A stretch of DNA of 64,000 nucleotides from an uncultured Bacteroidales bacterium (GCA_900318955.1 ONMJ01000005.1:1-64000); one strand, 5' to 3'. Positions 26,660 to 36,621 are shown, counted from the stretch's first letter. Numbers and translations are program-made. Notes: generated by a model not told the origin, from the sequence alone.

Positions 26660-28192
26660 TTATCTCTTTTCCAAATCAACATTTCCACTTTCATCGAGGA
26701 AATCATATCCGAGCGTCTGCTCGAGAGTGGCCTTTGCGACCACGAAATTATATATCGCCTGACTCACTGAAAGGCGCGCCTGAGTGAGCATGAGCTGGGC
26801 ATCGTTAAGGTCTGTAAGGGTACTCCTTCCGACTTCATAAGACTTTGCAGCAATATCATAGGCCTTTTCGGCGGAGGCAAGCGCATCCTTTGCTGCGTCG
26901 CAGGAGCGCATTGCCGTCTCCATTGTCTGGAGATTCTGGCGAATACCTATCCTCAACTGCCTTTCCGTATTGATTCTCTGGAGATCGAGCTCTGCAGCCT
27001 GAACCTGTGACTGCTTGATGGCATGGTACCTCTGTCCGCCCGAGAAAATAGGAATATTGAGCGAAAGGCCGACGAAAGAATAAGGAGTCCAATGATACTG
27101 ACTGAACTTGAAATCGTCTGTCATGGCATTGTAGCTATAGGCAAAATTCATGGCCAGAGACGGCAGAGAGGCATATTTTTGCATCTTTATGGTCTTGGAA
27201 AGCTGCTCTGCCTGGATTGCGAGCTGGCGAAGGGAAGAGTTGCCCGAAAGGTCGGGGTCGTCATTCTCATGAATATCAAAGAACATATGGTCTGCATAGT
27301 CCTCAAGCTTGCCTGCAACATCTATTTCCCTGTCCAAATCCACTCCCATTACAGCCTTCAGCTGCCAAAGAGCGAGGATCACCGAACTCTCGGCATTGTA
27401 GACATTCGGAATTGCATTGGCTACATTGGTCTTCGCCCTTGTATAATCGAGCTCAGAAGCCTTTTGGACGCGGTAACGCTTCTCCGTCTTGGAGAAATTC
27501 TCCACCGCATTCTCATAGACGCTTTTATATACATTGAATGCCTCTTTCGCCATCAGGACAGCATAGAAAGCCTGTTTTACAGAAGTAACGGTCCCGAGAC
27601 GGGAATTTCTGGCCTGCTCTACGGCCATTTCCACCTGATCGCCGCTGAGCCTGAGACTTTCCCAAAGCTGGAAATTGACAAGGGGCATCGAAGCGCTGAG
27701 TCCCGCGCTGTAAGTATTCAGACGGCCGACTGCAATACCTCCGTCGGAATCGGTATCTCTTTCAACCACAGGAGGCACATAGGGAGGGATTACCGCTCCT
27801 GTCTGGGCCATGAGCTGCTGGATATAGTACATAACCGGATCCATAAGGCCTTCGAACATGCTGGCCATTCCTCCGCCGCCTTCTTCGTCATTTCCGCCGC
27901 CCATGTACATCACCTGCTTCTTGATGGTCCTCTGATAGGAGCCGCTCGCATTCACTTGGGGGAAAAGGGAGGCATATGTTCCCTTGCGAGCATATTTCAC
28001 CCTTTCGATCTCCTGGTCTGCCACTTTGACAGAAACATTCTCCGACAGCGCTATCTTCAGCGCATCTTCGAGGGTAAGGACAACCGTCGAATCGTGGGTC
28101 TCAGGGGGATTCTGGGCAAATTGAGCCGAGGCTTTAAGAGGCAGTAGGAATGCTGCGGCGGCAGCTACGGCTACAATCATTCTATTTTTCAT
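26660..28192 (-). CDS. TolC-family outer membrane efflux protein
   Basis: The product is 510 residues from ATG 28192, with a signal peptide (about 1-23, ending KASAQ). It contains the two outer-membrane-efflux repeats with long coiled helices (ALKIALSENVSVKVADQEI, then YDIAAKSYEVGRSTLTDLND). An unusual methionine/glycine-rich segment (MGGGNDEEGGGGMASM, about 100-115) lies in the first repeat. The longer start at 28201 is GTG and three codons upstream, so ATG 28192 is preferred. It is the first gene of the tripartite pump, 93 bp after lgt. Confidence 0.9.
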   Translation of the reverse strand: MKNRMIVAVAAAAAFLLPLKASAQFAQNPPETHDSTVVLTLEDALKIALSENVSVKVADQEIERVKYARKGTYASLFPQVNASGSYQRTIKKQVMYMGGGNDEEGGGGMASMFEGLMDPVMYYIQQLMAQTGAVIPPYVPPVVERDTDSDGGIAVGRLNTYSAGLSASMPLVNFQLWESLRLSGDQVEMAVEQARNSRLGTVTSVKQAFYAVLMAKEAFNVYKSVYENAVENFSKTEKRYRVQKASELDYTRAKTNVANAIPNVYNAESSVILALWQLKAVMGVDLDREIDVAGKLEDYADHMFFDIHENDDPDLSGNSSLRQLAIQAEQLSKTIKMQKYASLPSLAMNFAYSYNAMTDDFKFSQYHWTPYSFVGLSLNIPIFSGGQRYHAIKQSQVQAAELDLQRINTERQLRIGIRQNLQTMETAMRSCDAAKDALASAEKAYDIAAKSYEVGRSTLTDLNDAQLMLTQARLSVSQAIYNFVVAKATLEQTLGYDFLDESGNVDLEKR

Positions 28193-28285
28193 ACCAAACA
28201 CACTACTATCTAATTGATAACCAAAAGACGGCCCGAAAGATTCACATCCTGTCGAGGCCGCCTGTCTTCTACAAAAATCAAACCA

Positions 28286-29140
28286 TCAGCGATTCTTCTT
28301 GGGAGGGGTGCTGAAATTCAGTTCCTGGCTCTTGCCGTATTTGCCGCACAGGATGATAATCAGTATGCCTCCAATGATGAACGGAATGCTCAGGACCTGC
28401 CCCGTATTCAAGGTATTGTTGAAGAAGAGCACATCCTCCTCCTTTACAAACTCTATGAGGAATCTCATTCCGAAACATACGGTAAGGAAGATTCCAAGGA
28501 GCTGTCCTCTCTTGAATTTCTTTATATGGTGCTTATAAAGATAGAGGAGGACAAAGCCGAGGACAAGATATGTGAGCGCCTCGTACAGGCCTGTCGGATG
28601 TTTCGGAACGGTCTCTCCGCGAAGCTCGAAAATAAAGCCCCACGGGAGGTCGGTTGGATCACCGTAAATCTCTGAGTTAAAGATGTTTCCAAGCCGAATG
28701 CAACAAGCGGCAAAGGAAACCGGAATCACCAGGCGGTCGGTGAGCCACCAAAAATCAATACCCCCGTTCTTGGGCCCGTATTTCTGGCAGAACCAGATAA
28801 GGGCGAGAATAATCGCGATTGTCCCTCCATGGCTTGCAAGGCCTCCCTTCCAGGGCATAAAGACCTCTGCGAAACCCTTCCATGTCCCGAAATAATAATG
28901 AAAATCATAGAAAAGACAGTGGCCGAGCCTCGCTCCGACGATTGTCGCTATGAGAAGAGTGTAAAGGAGGGGGTCAAGAAGGTTTAGAGAGACCTTCTCG
29001 CGCTTGAATATCCATTTCATGATATACCAGCCGAGAATGAATCCCGACACGAATAGCACGCTGTACCATCGGAGCTGGAAGTTTCCGATGTGGAAGATTG
29101 CGGGGTCCACGTGCCAGTGGATAGCGAGAAGGTCTGTCAT
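28286..29140 (-). CDS. lgt: Prolipoprotein diacylglyceryl transferase
   Basis: The 284-residue multi-pass membrane enzyme transfers diacylglycerol from phosphatidylglycerol to the lipobox cysteine. Recognisable segments are IGNFQLRWYSVLFVSGFI, GARLGHCLFYD, GGLASHGGTIAI with the conserved His, RLGNIFNSEIYGDPTDLPWG with the conserved Arg/Asn/Glu, and HPTGLYEAL. The lipoproteins in this window (SusD, the BACON protein, the efflux adaptor and others) depend on this step. It is 12 bp downstream of pgk on the same strand. Confidence 0.95.
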   Translation of the reverse strand: MTDLLAIHWHVDPAIFHIGNFQLRWYSVLFVSGFILGWYIMKWIFKREKVSLNLLDPLLYTLLIATIVGARLGHCLFYDFHYYFGTWKGFAEVFMPWKGGLASHGGTIAIILALIWFCQKYGPKNGGIDFWWLTDRLVIPVSFAACCIRLGNIFNSEIYGDPTDLPWGFIFELRGETVPKHPTGLYEALTYLVLGFVLLYLYKHHIKKFKRGQLLGIFLTVCFGMRFLIEFVKEEDVLFFNNTLNTGQVLSIPFIIGGILIIILCGKYGKSQELNFSTPPKKNR

Positions 29141-29152
29141 AGCCTCTAATTA

Positions 29153-30406
29153 TTAGTCCTGAATAGCTGCAATACCGGGAAGAATCTTTCCTTCGATAGC
29201 CTCGAGCATTGCGCCGCCGCCGGTGGAGACATAGCTCACCTTGTCGGCATAGCCCATCTGGGTAACGGCTGCAACTGAGTCGCCGCCGCCAACGAGAGTA
29301 TAAGCGCCCTTCTCGGTAGCCTCGGCAAGAGCCTCAGCGATGGCAAGGGTACCCTTTGCAAAGTTAGGAAGCTCGAAAACGCCGACAGGACCGTTCCAGA
29401 GGATGGTCTTGGACTCGAGGATAATCTTCCTCCAATTCTCGATCGACTCCGGAGCGGCATCCATTCCCTCCCAACCATCTGCGATATTGTGGGTGTCGAA
29501 GATGCGCTGGGGGGTGTCGTTCTCAAATGCCTGGCCAGCGATGGTCTTTACTGAGAGGGAGACGTTTACACCCTTCTTCTTAGCCTCATCGAGGATAGCG
29601 AGAGCATCGGGGATGAGCTCGTCCTCATGGAGAGAAAGACCGATCTTTCCGCCCTGGGCCTTGATGAATGTATATCCCATTCCGCCGCCGATGATAAGGT
29701 TGTCAACCTTTCCTACGAGGTTCTTGAGAACGGCGAGTTTAGAGGAAACCTTGGATCCACCGATAATGGCGGTAAGAGGCCTCTTGGCGTTCTTGAGGAC
29801 ATTGTCGATAGCCTTGATCTCGCCTTCCATCAGGTATCCGAACATCTTGTCGTTCGGGAAATAGTCAGCGATGAGGGCGGTAGAAGCATGGGCGCGGTGA
29901 GCGGTACCGAAGGCGTCGTTGATATAGCAGTCAGCATAGCTGGCGAGCTTCTTGACGAACTCTTTCTGGCTGGCCTTTACCACAGCCTTGGCTGCCTTTT
30001 TCTCTTCCTCGGTCGCATCCTCGGCGAGACCTCTGGGTTTTCCTTCCTCCTCTGCATAGAAGCGAAGGTTCTCGAGAAGGAGAGCCTCACCCGGCTTAAG
30101 GGCAGCAGCCTGAGCGTCTGCCTTCTGGCAGTCCTCAGCAAACTGTACGGGAACTCCGAGGCACTCGGAAACATGGTCTACGATATGCTTGAGCGAGAAT
30201 TTGGGATCGACTTTCTTGGGACGTCCGAGATGGGACATGATGATAAGAGAACCACCCTTCTCAAGAACCTTCTTGAGGGTAGGCATGGCCCTACGGATAC
30301 GAGTGTCGTCCGTAATCTCAAAATTTTCGTTTAGAGGAACGTTGAAATCGACTCTGACAATGGCTTTCTTGCCTGCGAAGTCGTAACTGTCAATGTACTG
30401 TTGCAT
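29153..30406 (-). CDS. pgk: Phosphoglycerate kinase
   Basis: The 417-residue enzyme has the N-terminal [12 protein letters not shown], the SHLGRPKK substrate loop, [12 protein letters not shown], and the C-terminal ATP-binding [15 protein letters not shown]. It catalyses 1,3-bisphosphoglycerate + ADP to 3-phosphoglycerate + ATP in glycolysis. The length is normal for the family, with a small Lys/Ala-rich insert ([17 protein letters not shown]) at about residues 130-145 as in other Bacteroidota. Confidence 0.97.
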   Translation of the reverse strand: MQQYIDSYDFAGKKAIVRVDFNVPLNENFEITDDTRIRRAMPTLKKVLEKGGSLIIMSHLGRPKKVDPKFSLKHIVDHVSECLGVPVQFAEDCQKADAQAAALKPGEALLLENLRFYAEEEGKPRGLAEDATEEEKKAAKAVVKASQKEFVKKLASYADCYINDAFGTAHRAHASTALIADYFPNDKMFGYLMEGEIKAIDNVLKNAKRPLTAIIGGSKVSSKLAVLKNLVGKVDNLIIGGGMGYTFIKAQGGKIGLSLHEDELIPDALAILDEAKKKGVNVSLSVKTIAGQAFENDTPQRIFDTHNIADGWEGMDAAPESIENWRKIILESKTILWNGPVGVFELPNFAKGTLAIAEALAEATEKGAYTLVGGGDSVAAVTQMGYADKVSYVSTGGGAMLEAIEGKILPGIAAIQD

Positions 30407-30467
30407 GATATATAACTAATAAATATTATTTGCGTCCGCAAATTTAGCAATTTATTGAGTAATCTCG

Positions 30468-30475
30468 TATATTTG
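30468..30475 (+). promoter_or_regulatory. Candidate -7 element for the rRNA methyltransferase gene
   Basis: TATATTTG lies 22 bp before ATG 30498. The -33 region at the expected distance has only a partial match, so this is a weaker promoter call. The divergent pgk start is 62 bp to the left. Confidence 0.45.
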
Positions 30476-30497
30476 CCACACAATTTTAATCGCCGCC

Positions 30498-31451
30498 ATG
30501 ACAATAGAATACCCCGCCGAATACTGGAAAGATTATGAACTCGTCGATTCCGGACGAGGAGAAAAGTTGGAAAGGTTTGGGAAATATACCCTGATTCGCC
30601 CCGAGCCCAAGGCTCTTTGGGACAAAACCCTTCCCGAAAGCGCCTGGACAAAGGCCGCCCATGTAAAATTCACCCCGGGCGCCGGATTCGGCAAGGCCGG
30701 AAAGGAGGACAGCGGCACATGGGACCGCCTCAAGAGGATGGACGACCAGTGGCAAATCGCCTACAAGGGGGAGCCTGATCCCGAGACCCATGCCGCCTCC
30801 GACCTCAATATCAGCCTCCGTCTGGGGCTGACCTCATTCAAGCATGTCGGAGTCTTTCCGGAGCAGGCTCCGAACTGGGAGTTCATCTTCAGCGAGACTT
30901 CGCGCCTTGTGAGAATCAACAAGGCCAACGGCTTGCCCGCCCCGAAGGTTCTCAATCTTTTCGCTTATACAGGAGCCGCTTCCCTCGCCGCAAAGGCCGC
31001 CGGCGCCGATGTGACCCATCTGGACTCTGTACGTCAAGTGGTTACATGGGCCCGTGACAATATGGACCGAAGCGGTCTTGACGGCATTCGCTGGGTGGTA
31101 GAGGACGCCATGAAATTCGCCCGCAGAGAGGCCCGCCGCGGAAATCTCTACCAAGGAATCATCCTTGATCCGCCGGCTTATGGACACGGTCCGGACGGAG
31201 AAAAATGGAAACTCGACGAACTCCTTTTCGACCTTCTCAAGAATGTCGCAGCTATTCTTGCTCCAAGGGATTCGTTCATGGTCCTGAATCTCTACTCCAA
31301 CGGCTATTCCGCAATGCTCGGAGAGACTCTCGTCCATGAAGCATTCGGACATGACACCCTCTTCCGCGATATCTCCTCCGGCGAGCTTGCCTTGAAGGAC
31401 TCCTTCGGCAAGGTTCTCCCCCTGAGCATCTTCGTCAGGGTGAAACGTTAG
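30498..31451 (+). CDS. Class I SAM-dependent methyltransferase, RlmI/RlmK-like
   Basis: The 317-residue protein has the SAM-binding motif VLNLFAYTGAASL (about 150-162), an acidic motif GADVTHLDSVRQVV and the catalytic ILDPPAYGHG (about 228-237). This arrangement matches the RlmI-type 23S rRNA methyltransferase fold (PF10672), lacking a clear N-terminal PUA domain. The specific target base is unknown. It is transcribed alone and ends at a strong terminator (31479-31506). Confidence 0.85.
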   Translation: MTIEYPAEYWKDYELVDSGRGEKLERFGKYTLIRPEPKALWDKTLPESAWTKAAHVKFTPGAGFGKAGKEDSGTWDRLKRMDDQWQIAYKGEPDPETHAASDLNISLRLGLTSFKHVGVFPEQAPNWEFIFSETSRLVRINKANGLPAPKVLNLFAYTGAASLAAKAAGADVTHLDSVRQVVTWARDNMDRSGLDGIRWVVEDAMKFARREARRGNLYQGIILDPPAYGHGPDGEKWKLDELLFDLLKNVAAILAPRDSFMVLNLYSNGYSAMLGETLVHEAFGHDTLFRDISSGELALKDSFGKVLPLSIFVRVKR

Positions 31452-31478
31452 CGGCTGCAGATCAGCTCTTTACACAAA

Positions 31479-31506
31479 GCAACCCCCTCTATGACGAGGG
31501 GGTTGC
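31479..31506. terminator. Strong hairpin between convergent genes
   Basis: GCAACCCCCTC (31479-31489) and GAGGGGGTTGC (31496-31506) form a perfect 11-bp stem with a 6-nt loop. It ends the methyltransferase transcript and, from the other strand, that of the beta-barrel gene. T-richness follows on the plus side (TATTTAATTTATT). Confidence 0.8.
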
Positions 31507-31565
31507 CGTATTTAATTTATTGATTTTAAGCCAGTTCCACCTCACGGGCGGACCGACCGAAGTTT

Positions 31566-32189
31566 CTAGAAGTGGAGACCGATGCCTGCACGAAGGTTGT
31601 TGGTGTGGAGTGCAGTACCGTTGGTATTGAGGTTCCTGTTGAGAAGACCCCAGTCAAAGCCAAGGTTGATGCTGAACATACCGATCTGATAACCTGCGCC
31701 AACGCCTACCTTGACATCATAACGACGATAGTTGGAGTTCTCGCCATAGTTGTCAGAGATGGTTGAGCCGCCTACTCCGAGAACAGATCCGCTTCCGGTC
31801 ACCTTTGAGGAAAGACCATAAGCGAATTCAGGACCTGCGTTGCAGAAGAGGTTACCAGGACCTACAGGAACGCTGAACTTGAAGAATACAGGAACAGTAA
31901 TATACTGCTCAACAGTAGTAGCAGAACCAGAAATGGCGCCACCGAGGATGCTTGCGCTGGAAGTTCCGGTAAGATAGGAATAATAAACACCCGGAGAAAG
32001 TGAAAGACCATCTACCGAGAAAGGAAGGTCAAATGATGCTCCTGCATAGAATCCGTTGAGAGCGGTGTCACTGTCTTTACCATTAGCATAATCATTGTTC
32101 TGCTGGAGATAACCGGCACCAATGTGGACCTGTGCGAATGCTGTTGCACCAGCAAGCAGCACTGCGATGAAAGTTACAAATTTCTTCAT
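31566..32189 (-). CDS. Outer membrane beta-barrel protein
   Basis: The 207-residue secreted barrel has a signal peptide (about 1-19, ATAFAQ) and about eight amphipathic strands. Examples are NGFYAGASFDLPFSVDGLSL, EQYITVPVFFKFSVPV and the closing RAGIGLHF with terminal Phe. It belongs to the same general porin/opacity-type family as 21190-21837 but is not a close copy. The function is unknown. A long A/T-rich leader upstream has no clear -7 box. Confidence 0.8.
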   Translation of the reverse strand: MKKFVTFIAVLLAGATAFAQVHIGAGYLQQNNDYANGKDSDTALNGFYAGASFDLPFSVDGLSLSPGVYYSYLTGTSSASILGGAISGSATTVEQYITVPVFFKFSVPVGPGNLFCNAGPEFAYGLSSKVTGSGSVLGVGGSTISDNYGENSNYRRYDVKVGVGAGYQIGMFSINLGFDWGLLNRNLNTNGTALHTNNLRAGIGLHF

Positions 32190-32265
32190 ACGTTAAAATA
32201 TAAAAAAACAAAAAATTATTGTCCGGGGCGTAAATTATACAAAAAGCGAGCCAGAAGAATTTTGC

Positions 32266-34530
32266 CTATATCTTGACCTTTTTCTTAAGGCCTCTGTCAG
32301 AGGCGTTTCTTGCTGCGATGAAGGTGTAGCGGCCAGGCTCTGTCACCCACTCTGACACCCTCTCATCAAAGGACGCAAGAGAATTCTCTGGAATGAAGAT
32401 TTCCTGTGTATACTCCTCTCCAGGAGCCAGTAGCGGTGTTTTCCCGAAGCCTCGAAGCTCCCTCTCGGGCTTATCAAGAGTCTTTCCCGGAGCATGGACA
32501 TAGACTTGGACGACATCCTTCCCGGAGACCTTTCCGGTGTTCCTGACAGTGACACTGACATTCCAGCCTCCTTCAGCCTTTTCGACCTTAAGCCCCTTCC
32601 ATAAGAAGGATGTGTAGCTGAGACCATAACCGAACGGGAAGAGGACCCCCTTCTTGTCAAATGTGCAGAAATGCCTGTAACCCACATAGATACCCTCGTC
32701 ATAGAGAGTATAGTCAATGTCCTTTACGGTATGATGGGGATGGCCCTTTACCTGACGGTAGAAAGAGTAATTAAAGGGTTTGTCAGCAAAGATTTTTGGG
32801 AAATTGGCTGCAGAAGGTTCCCTGTCATAGGATAAGGATACCGTCATGGGAAGATGGCCGCTGGGGTTGACCTCTCCGGAAAGAATTGAGGCTACGGTGT
32901 TTCCGCCTTCCTCGCCGCTCTGCCAGCAAAGAAGAACTGCGTCTGCCTTGTCAATCCATGAGGTCATTTCCACGAGGCCTCCGATATTCAAAATCACCGT
33001 AACCTTCTTGCCTTTGGCATGGAAGGCCTTGGACACCCTCTCAATAAGCTCCAACTCGTTCTCGGAAAGGAGGTAGCTATGATAATAATCCCTGTCCTTT
33101 CCCTCTCCGAAAACGCGGCCTATGGTAATAAAAGCAGCATCGGCGCTGACAGCTGAATTCTCTATAACCTCCACCGGAACCACCTCAATTGCCCTTTCCC
33201 TGTCGATGAACCAGGGACTGCTGCCGTTTATCCGCTTGCACCGTTCCTCCTCCTGTGCCATGTACTCGGCATAGAAGGCATCCACTCCTTCGTCAAGGGC
33301 ATATCCCGCGTTTGCAAGGCCTTCCTTGAGGTCGACAACGTAGGGACGGTGAACATCGCCGCTGCCGGTACCTCCTGCGATGAAATCATAGGAAGTCACT
33401 CCGAAAAGGGCGACTTTCTTATCAGCGCCAAGAGGAAGGGCGGCCATTTCGTTTTTCAAAAGGATCACTCCTTCGTCAGCAGCATCGCGGCAAACCGCTG
33501 CGTGAGCTTTTAGATCTGGGGCTTCGGAAGGGACATAGCCGCGGAATTTCGGGCTTTTAACTATAAGTTTCAGCACCCTTTCCACGCTATTGTCAAGATC
33601 TTCCATACTCAGGGAACCGTCCTTTACTGAAGCGAGAAGCGCCTTGTAGCGGCTCTCGCTTCCAGGCTGGATCATGTCGTTTCCGGCACGGACCATACCG
33701 TCCGCATGGTAGCCGCCACCCCAGTCGCTCATCACGGCACCTTCGAATCCCCATTCACCCCGAAGGATATCAGTCAGAACCCTCCTGTTCTCTGCCGCAT
33801 GGATGCCGTTTACATAATTGTACGAGGTCATTATAGTCCATGGAGCGGCTTTTCGGATGGCGATTTCGAAGTTCTTGAGGTAGATTTCCCGCAGCGCCCT
33901 TTCGGAAACGATGGCATCATTGGCAAGGCGGTTGAGCTCCTGATTATTGGCAAAAAAGTGCTTTATTGATGTCCCCACTCCGTTGGACTGAATGCCTTTT
34001 ATCATTGCCGCTGCTGTTTCTCCGGAAAGAAGAGGATCCTCCGAATAATACTCGAAATTTCGGCCGCAGAGGGGATTACGGTGAATATTGGCACCGGGGC
34101 CGAGAATCACGTCGACTCCATATTCCAGGACCTCGTTACCCATCGCCTGTCCGACCTTTTCCACGAGGTCTGTATTCCATGTCGAAGACAGGAGCGTTGC
34201 GATTGGAAAGCCGGTGCAGTAGAAGGTCCTTTCGTCGCCTTCCCTCTCCGGAGAAATCCGGAGTCCGGCAGGACCGTCGGCAAGTACTATCTGGGGAATA
34301 CCCAGGCGGGGAATCCCGTTGACGGTGCCGGCAGCACCGGGAACACCCTTTTCCGAGTTTCCGATCCCGTCGAACGCCTTTGCGGCATTTCCGCCCACGA
34401 GGAGAATACATTTCTCCTCGAGAGTCATTGCCGAAATCACTTCCTTGATATTGTCTTCTCTTAAAACCGGACCTTCGGAGAGAACCGGTGTCGCTGCGAG
34501 CACCGCGGAAAGGATAATAGATGTGAGCAT
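32266..34530 (-). CDS. Beta-glucosidase-like glycoside hydrolase, GH3
   Basis: This 754-residue enzyme has an N-terminal signal sequence (about 1-19). The GH3 N-terminal TIM barrel includes GIPQIVLADGPAGLRI, KHFFANNQE and the nucleophile segment VMSDWGGGYHADG (Asp near residue 266). The C-terminal alpha/beta domain has WQSGEEGGNTVASILSGEVNPSG, and a fibronectin-like domain follows (about 660-745). It removes non-reducing beta-linked (sometimes alpha-linked) sugars from oligosaccharides. It lies 1 bp after deoD on the same strand and is not next to the PUL. The true linkage is unknown. Confidence 0.92.
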   Translation of the reverse strand: MLTSIILSAVLAATPVLSEGPVLREDNIKEVISAMTLEEKCILLVGGNAAKAFDGIGNSEKGVPGAAGTVNGIPRLGIPQIVLADGPAGLRISPEREGDERTFYCTGFPIATLLSSTWNTDLVEKVGQAMGNEVLEYGVDVILGPGANIHRNPLCGRNFEYYSEDPLLSGETAAAMIKGIQSNGVGTSIKHFFANNQELNRLANDAIVSERALREIYLKNFEIAIRKAAPWTIMTSYNYVNGIHAAENRRVLTDILRGEWGFEGAVMSDWGGGYHADGMVRAGNDMIQPGSESRYKALLASVKDGSLSMEDLDNSVERVLKLIVKSPKFRGYVPSEAPDLKAHAAVCRDAADEGVILLKNEMAALPLGADKKVALFGVTSYDFIAGGTGSGDVHRPYVVDLKEGLANAGYALDEGVDAFYAEYMAQEEERCKRINGSSPWFIDRERAIEVVPVEVIENSAVSADAAFITIGRVFGEGKDRDYYHSYLLSENELELIERVSKAFHAKGKKVTVILNIGGLVEMTSWIDKADAVLLCWQSGEEGGNTVASILSGEVNPSGHLPMTVSLSYDREPSAANFPKIFADKPFNYSFYRQVKGHPHHTVKDIDYTLYDEGIYVGYRHFCTFDKKGVLFPFGYGLSYTSFLWKGLKVEKAEGGWNVSVTVRNTGKVSGKDVVQVYVHAPGKTLDKPERELRGFGKTPLLAPGEEYTQEIFIPENSLASFDERVSEWVTEPGRYTFIAARNASDRGLKKKVKI

Positions 34531-34531
34531 A

Positions 34532-35245
34532 TTATACGAGAGAAAGGGCTACTTCCATCATGTTGGTAAAGGTTGTCTGACGCTGCTCGGGGGTAGTTAC
34601 TTCGCCTGTAAGGATGTGATCGGAAATCGTGAGTATGCCGAGGGCGCGGTTTCCGCTTCGCGCAGCATTCATATAGAGGGCGGCGACTTCCATCTCGACG
34701 GCCAGAACGCCCATCTTTATCCATCCTTTCGTGTTGGCGTTTTCCCTGTAAAAGAGATCGGATGACACCACATTACCGACCATGTAGCTGAATCCCTTTT
34801 CCTCGCATGTATCAGCCGCCTTTCTCAATAAATCGAAATCTCCGATAGGGGCGAACATGCCGTCAAGGTCGTACTGGTCTGCATAGTTTGAGTCGGTGCA
34901 GGCTCCCTCGGCGAGGACGAGGTCTCCGATATGAAGCTTACGGCTGTAAGCGCCGGCGCTACCTACACGAATGATGGTTTTTACATCGTAGAAATTGTAT
35001 AGCTCATAGGTATAAAGGCCTATGGATGGCATTCCCATGCCATGTCCCATCATACTGACGCGTTTTCCATTGTAAGTACCTGTATAGCCCAGCATGCCGC
35101 GGACTTCGTTGAAACATACCGGATTCTCGAGGAACTTTTCAGCCATGAATTTCGCACGCAAGGGGTCCCCTGCCATAATTACGGTTTTTGCGATGTCTCC
35201 GTATTTTGCTCCATTGTGAGGAGTCGGTGTATTAGTTGAACTCAT
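34532..35245 (-). CDS. deoD: Purine-nucleoside phosphorylase, DeoD type
   Basis: From ATG 35245 the product is 237 residues, the standard length for hexameric DeoD. It carries TVIMAGDPLRAKFMAE, TIIRVGSAGAY for phosphate binding, VLAVEMEVAALYM with the ribose-contacting Met-Glu, and ILTISDHIL with the catalytic Asp. The 30 residues upstream in the same frame have no family match and were rejected as coding. It carries out phosphorolysis of purine nucleosides in salvage. It reads into the GH3 gene. Confidence 0.95.
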   Translation of the reverse strand: MSSTNTPTPHNGAKYGDIAKTVIMAGDPLRAKFMAEKFLENPVCFNEVRGMLGYTGTYNGKRVSMMGHGMGMPSIGLYTYELYNFYDVKTIIRVGSAGAYSRKLHIGDLVLAEGACTDSNYADQYDLDGMFAPIGDFDLLRKAADTCEEKGFSYMVGNVVSSDLFYRENANTKGWIKMGVLAVEMEVAALYMNAARSGNRALGILTISDHILTGEVTTPEQRQTTFTNMMEVALSLV

Positions 35246-35318
35246 CGTAATAATTATTTGGTTTCCACAAAGGTAAAAATATCCTGAAAAAAGCGTGACC
35301 TCTTTCAAGATATTTTCA

Positions 35319-35326
35319 TATCTTTG
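35319..35326 (+). promoter_or_regulatory. -7 element of tRNA-Ala promoter
   Basis: TATCTTTG lies 10 bp upstream of the tRNA 5' end, the expected distance for transcription starting a few bases before the mature RNA. The -33 element is weak. Confidence 0.6.
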
Positions 35327-35336
35327 CACTCTCAAA

Positions 35337-35409
35337 GGGGTATTAGCTCAGTTGGTAGAGCGCCAGGTTCGCAATCTGGAGGTCAGGGGTTCGACCCCCC
35401 TATGCTCCA
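35337..35409 (+). tRNA. tRNA-Ala (anticodon CGC)
   Basis: This 73-nt cloverleaf has acceptor GGGGTAT pairing with ATGCTCC, D-arm GCTCAGTTGGTAGAGC, an anticodon arm CCAGG-TTCGCAA-TCTGG giving CGC, and T-arm GGGGTTCGACCCCC. The G3-U70 wobble pair in the acceptor, the main identity element of alanine tRNA, is present and confirms the assignment. CCA is not encoded. Confidence 0.95.
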
Positions 35410-35419
35410 CTTTCTTTAG

Positions 35420-35443
35420 GCCGGTCATTCAGACCGGTTTTTT
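35420..35443 (+). terminator. Terminator after tRNA-Ala, overlapping the dinB 3' end
   Basis: The CCGGTC/GACCGG stem with loop ATTCA (35421-35437) is followed by T6. The dinB stop codon lies within the hairpin, so it can serve both convergent transcripts. Confidence 0.75.
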
Positions 35444-36615
35444 CGTTCATAAGCCAGCATCCGGGCATCCTCCGCTTCGGCCTTCTTCCTGTCGTATTCC
35501 ATGTCCCATTCGCGGTAATACTCCATCTTCGGATCCTCAAAAAGAGACATCTGGACAGCCGATTCATGGGTGAGTTTGGAGACTCCGAGTCCAACCTGAC
35601 GAATCGGCGTCTTCCCGTCCCATACCTCTGAAAGCATCCTTCTCGCCTCATTTAAAATGACAGCCGTAACATCGGTCGGCTGCTCGGTCTGACACTGCTT
35701 CTGGGCTACCGTGAAATCATTGTATTTGACAAACATAGATACCGTCGACGCCCTGAAATTGTCCCTCCGAATCCTATGGGCCACGATACATGCGACATTG
35801 AACAGAGCCTTGTCTATATCCTTTGCTTCGACTAGATCCTTGGAAAACGTCCGCTCTGCGCTATAGCTCTTGGCCTCAGCCGTTTCCGTCTCTACCGGAG
35901 AATCATCACGGCCGTTGGCGTTCTCATGGAGCTGGTGGGCAAATTTCTGCCCCACGAGGCGGGTCAGGGAACCGATCCCAAGGCTTGCCAACTGGCCGAT
36001 AGTGTTGATGCCGTAGGAAGTCAGGCGTTCCTCTGTCTTTTTCCCCACCCAGAGGAGGTCCCGAACACCAAGAGGCCACATTTTCTCCTCCACCTCATTC
36101 TCCCAAAGGGTATGCACCTTGTCCGGCTTCTCAAAATCGGAAGCCATTTTAGCAAGGAGCTTATTGGAACCTATGCCGACATTGACGGTGAAGCCAAGCT
36201 TCGACTTTATCTCATTTTTCAGCCTTGTAGCGACCTCAACGGCATTATCCGCCTTGCAACGAAAGCTCATGTCAATAAAGCATTCATCGATGGAAAATTG
36301 CTGCAGCACCGGGGAATAACTCCGGCAGATGGAGATGAATCCTTCCGAGCACTCTTTGTACCATGCCCAGTCTCCTCCTACTATGACAAGAGAAGGACAG
36401 ACTCTCAGGGCCATTGAGACGGGCTGGGCCGTCTTGATGCCAAGTTTCTTTGCCGGGATGGATGCCGCTGTAATGATGCTCCTCCGATCGGAAGGGTCTC
36501 CAGACACCACGGAAGGCACCATCCGGATGTCGCTCTTACCCTCATTGACCATCTTCACCGCGGTCCAGCTGAGGAACGCGGAGTTCACATCGATATGGAA
36601 GATAATTCGCCGCAT
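35425..36615 (-). CDS. dinB: Y-family DNA polymerase (Pol IV-like)
   Basis: The 396-residue translesion polymerase has the N-terminal IIFHIDVNSAFLSW with the first catalytic Asp, the FSIDECFIDMS motif with the Asp-Glu pair (about residues 105-115), NVGIGSNKLLAKMASDFEKP and little-finger sequence to the C-terminus. Length exceeds classic DinB by about 40 residues, as in other Bacteroidota DinB proteins. No LexA-like operator was recognised upstream. The plus-strand yccF promoter lies in the same 63-bp gap. Confidence 0.9.
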   Translation of the reverse strand: MRRIIFHIDVNSAFLSWTAVKMVNEGKSDIRMVPSVVSGDPSDRRSIITAASIPAKKLGIKTAQPVSMALRVCPSLVIVGGDWAWYKECSEGFISICRSYSPVLQQFSIDECFIDMSFRCKADNAVEVATRLKNEIKSKLGFTVNVGIGSNKLLAKMASDFEKPDKVHTLWENEVEEKMWPLGVRDLLWVGKKTEERLTSYGINTIGQLASLGIGSLTRLVGQKFAHQLHENANGRDDSPVETETAEAKSYSAERTFSKDLVEAKDIDKALFNVACIVAHRIRRDNFRASTVSMFVKYNDFTVAQKQCQTEQPTDVTAVILNEARRMLSEVWDGKTPIRQVGLGVSKLTHESAVQMSLFEDPKMEYYREWDMEYDRKKAEAEDARMLAYERKNRSE

Positions 36616-36621
36616 GGGCTC

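Noticed and set aside
27023..28147. A 374-codon plus-strand open frame antisense to the TolC-like gene
   Set aside because: It has no recognisable domain or signal peptide, and the minus-strand TolC protein accounts for the region.
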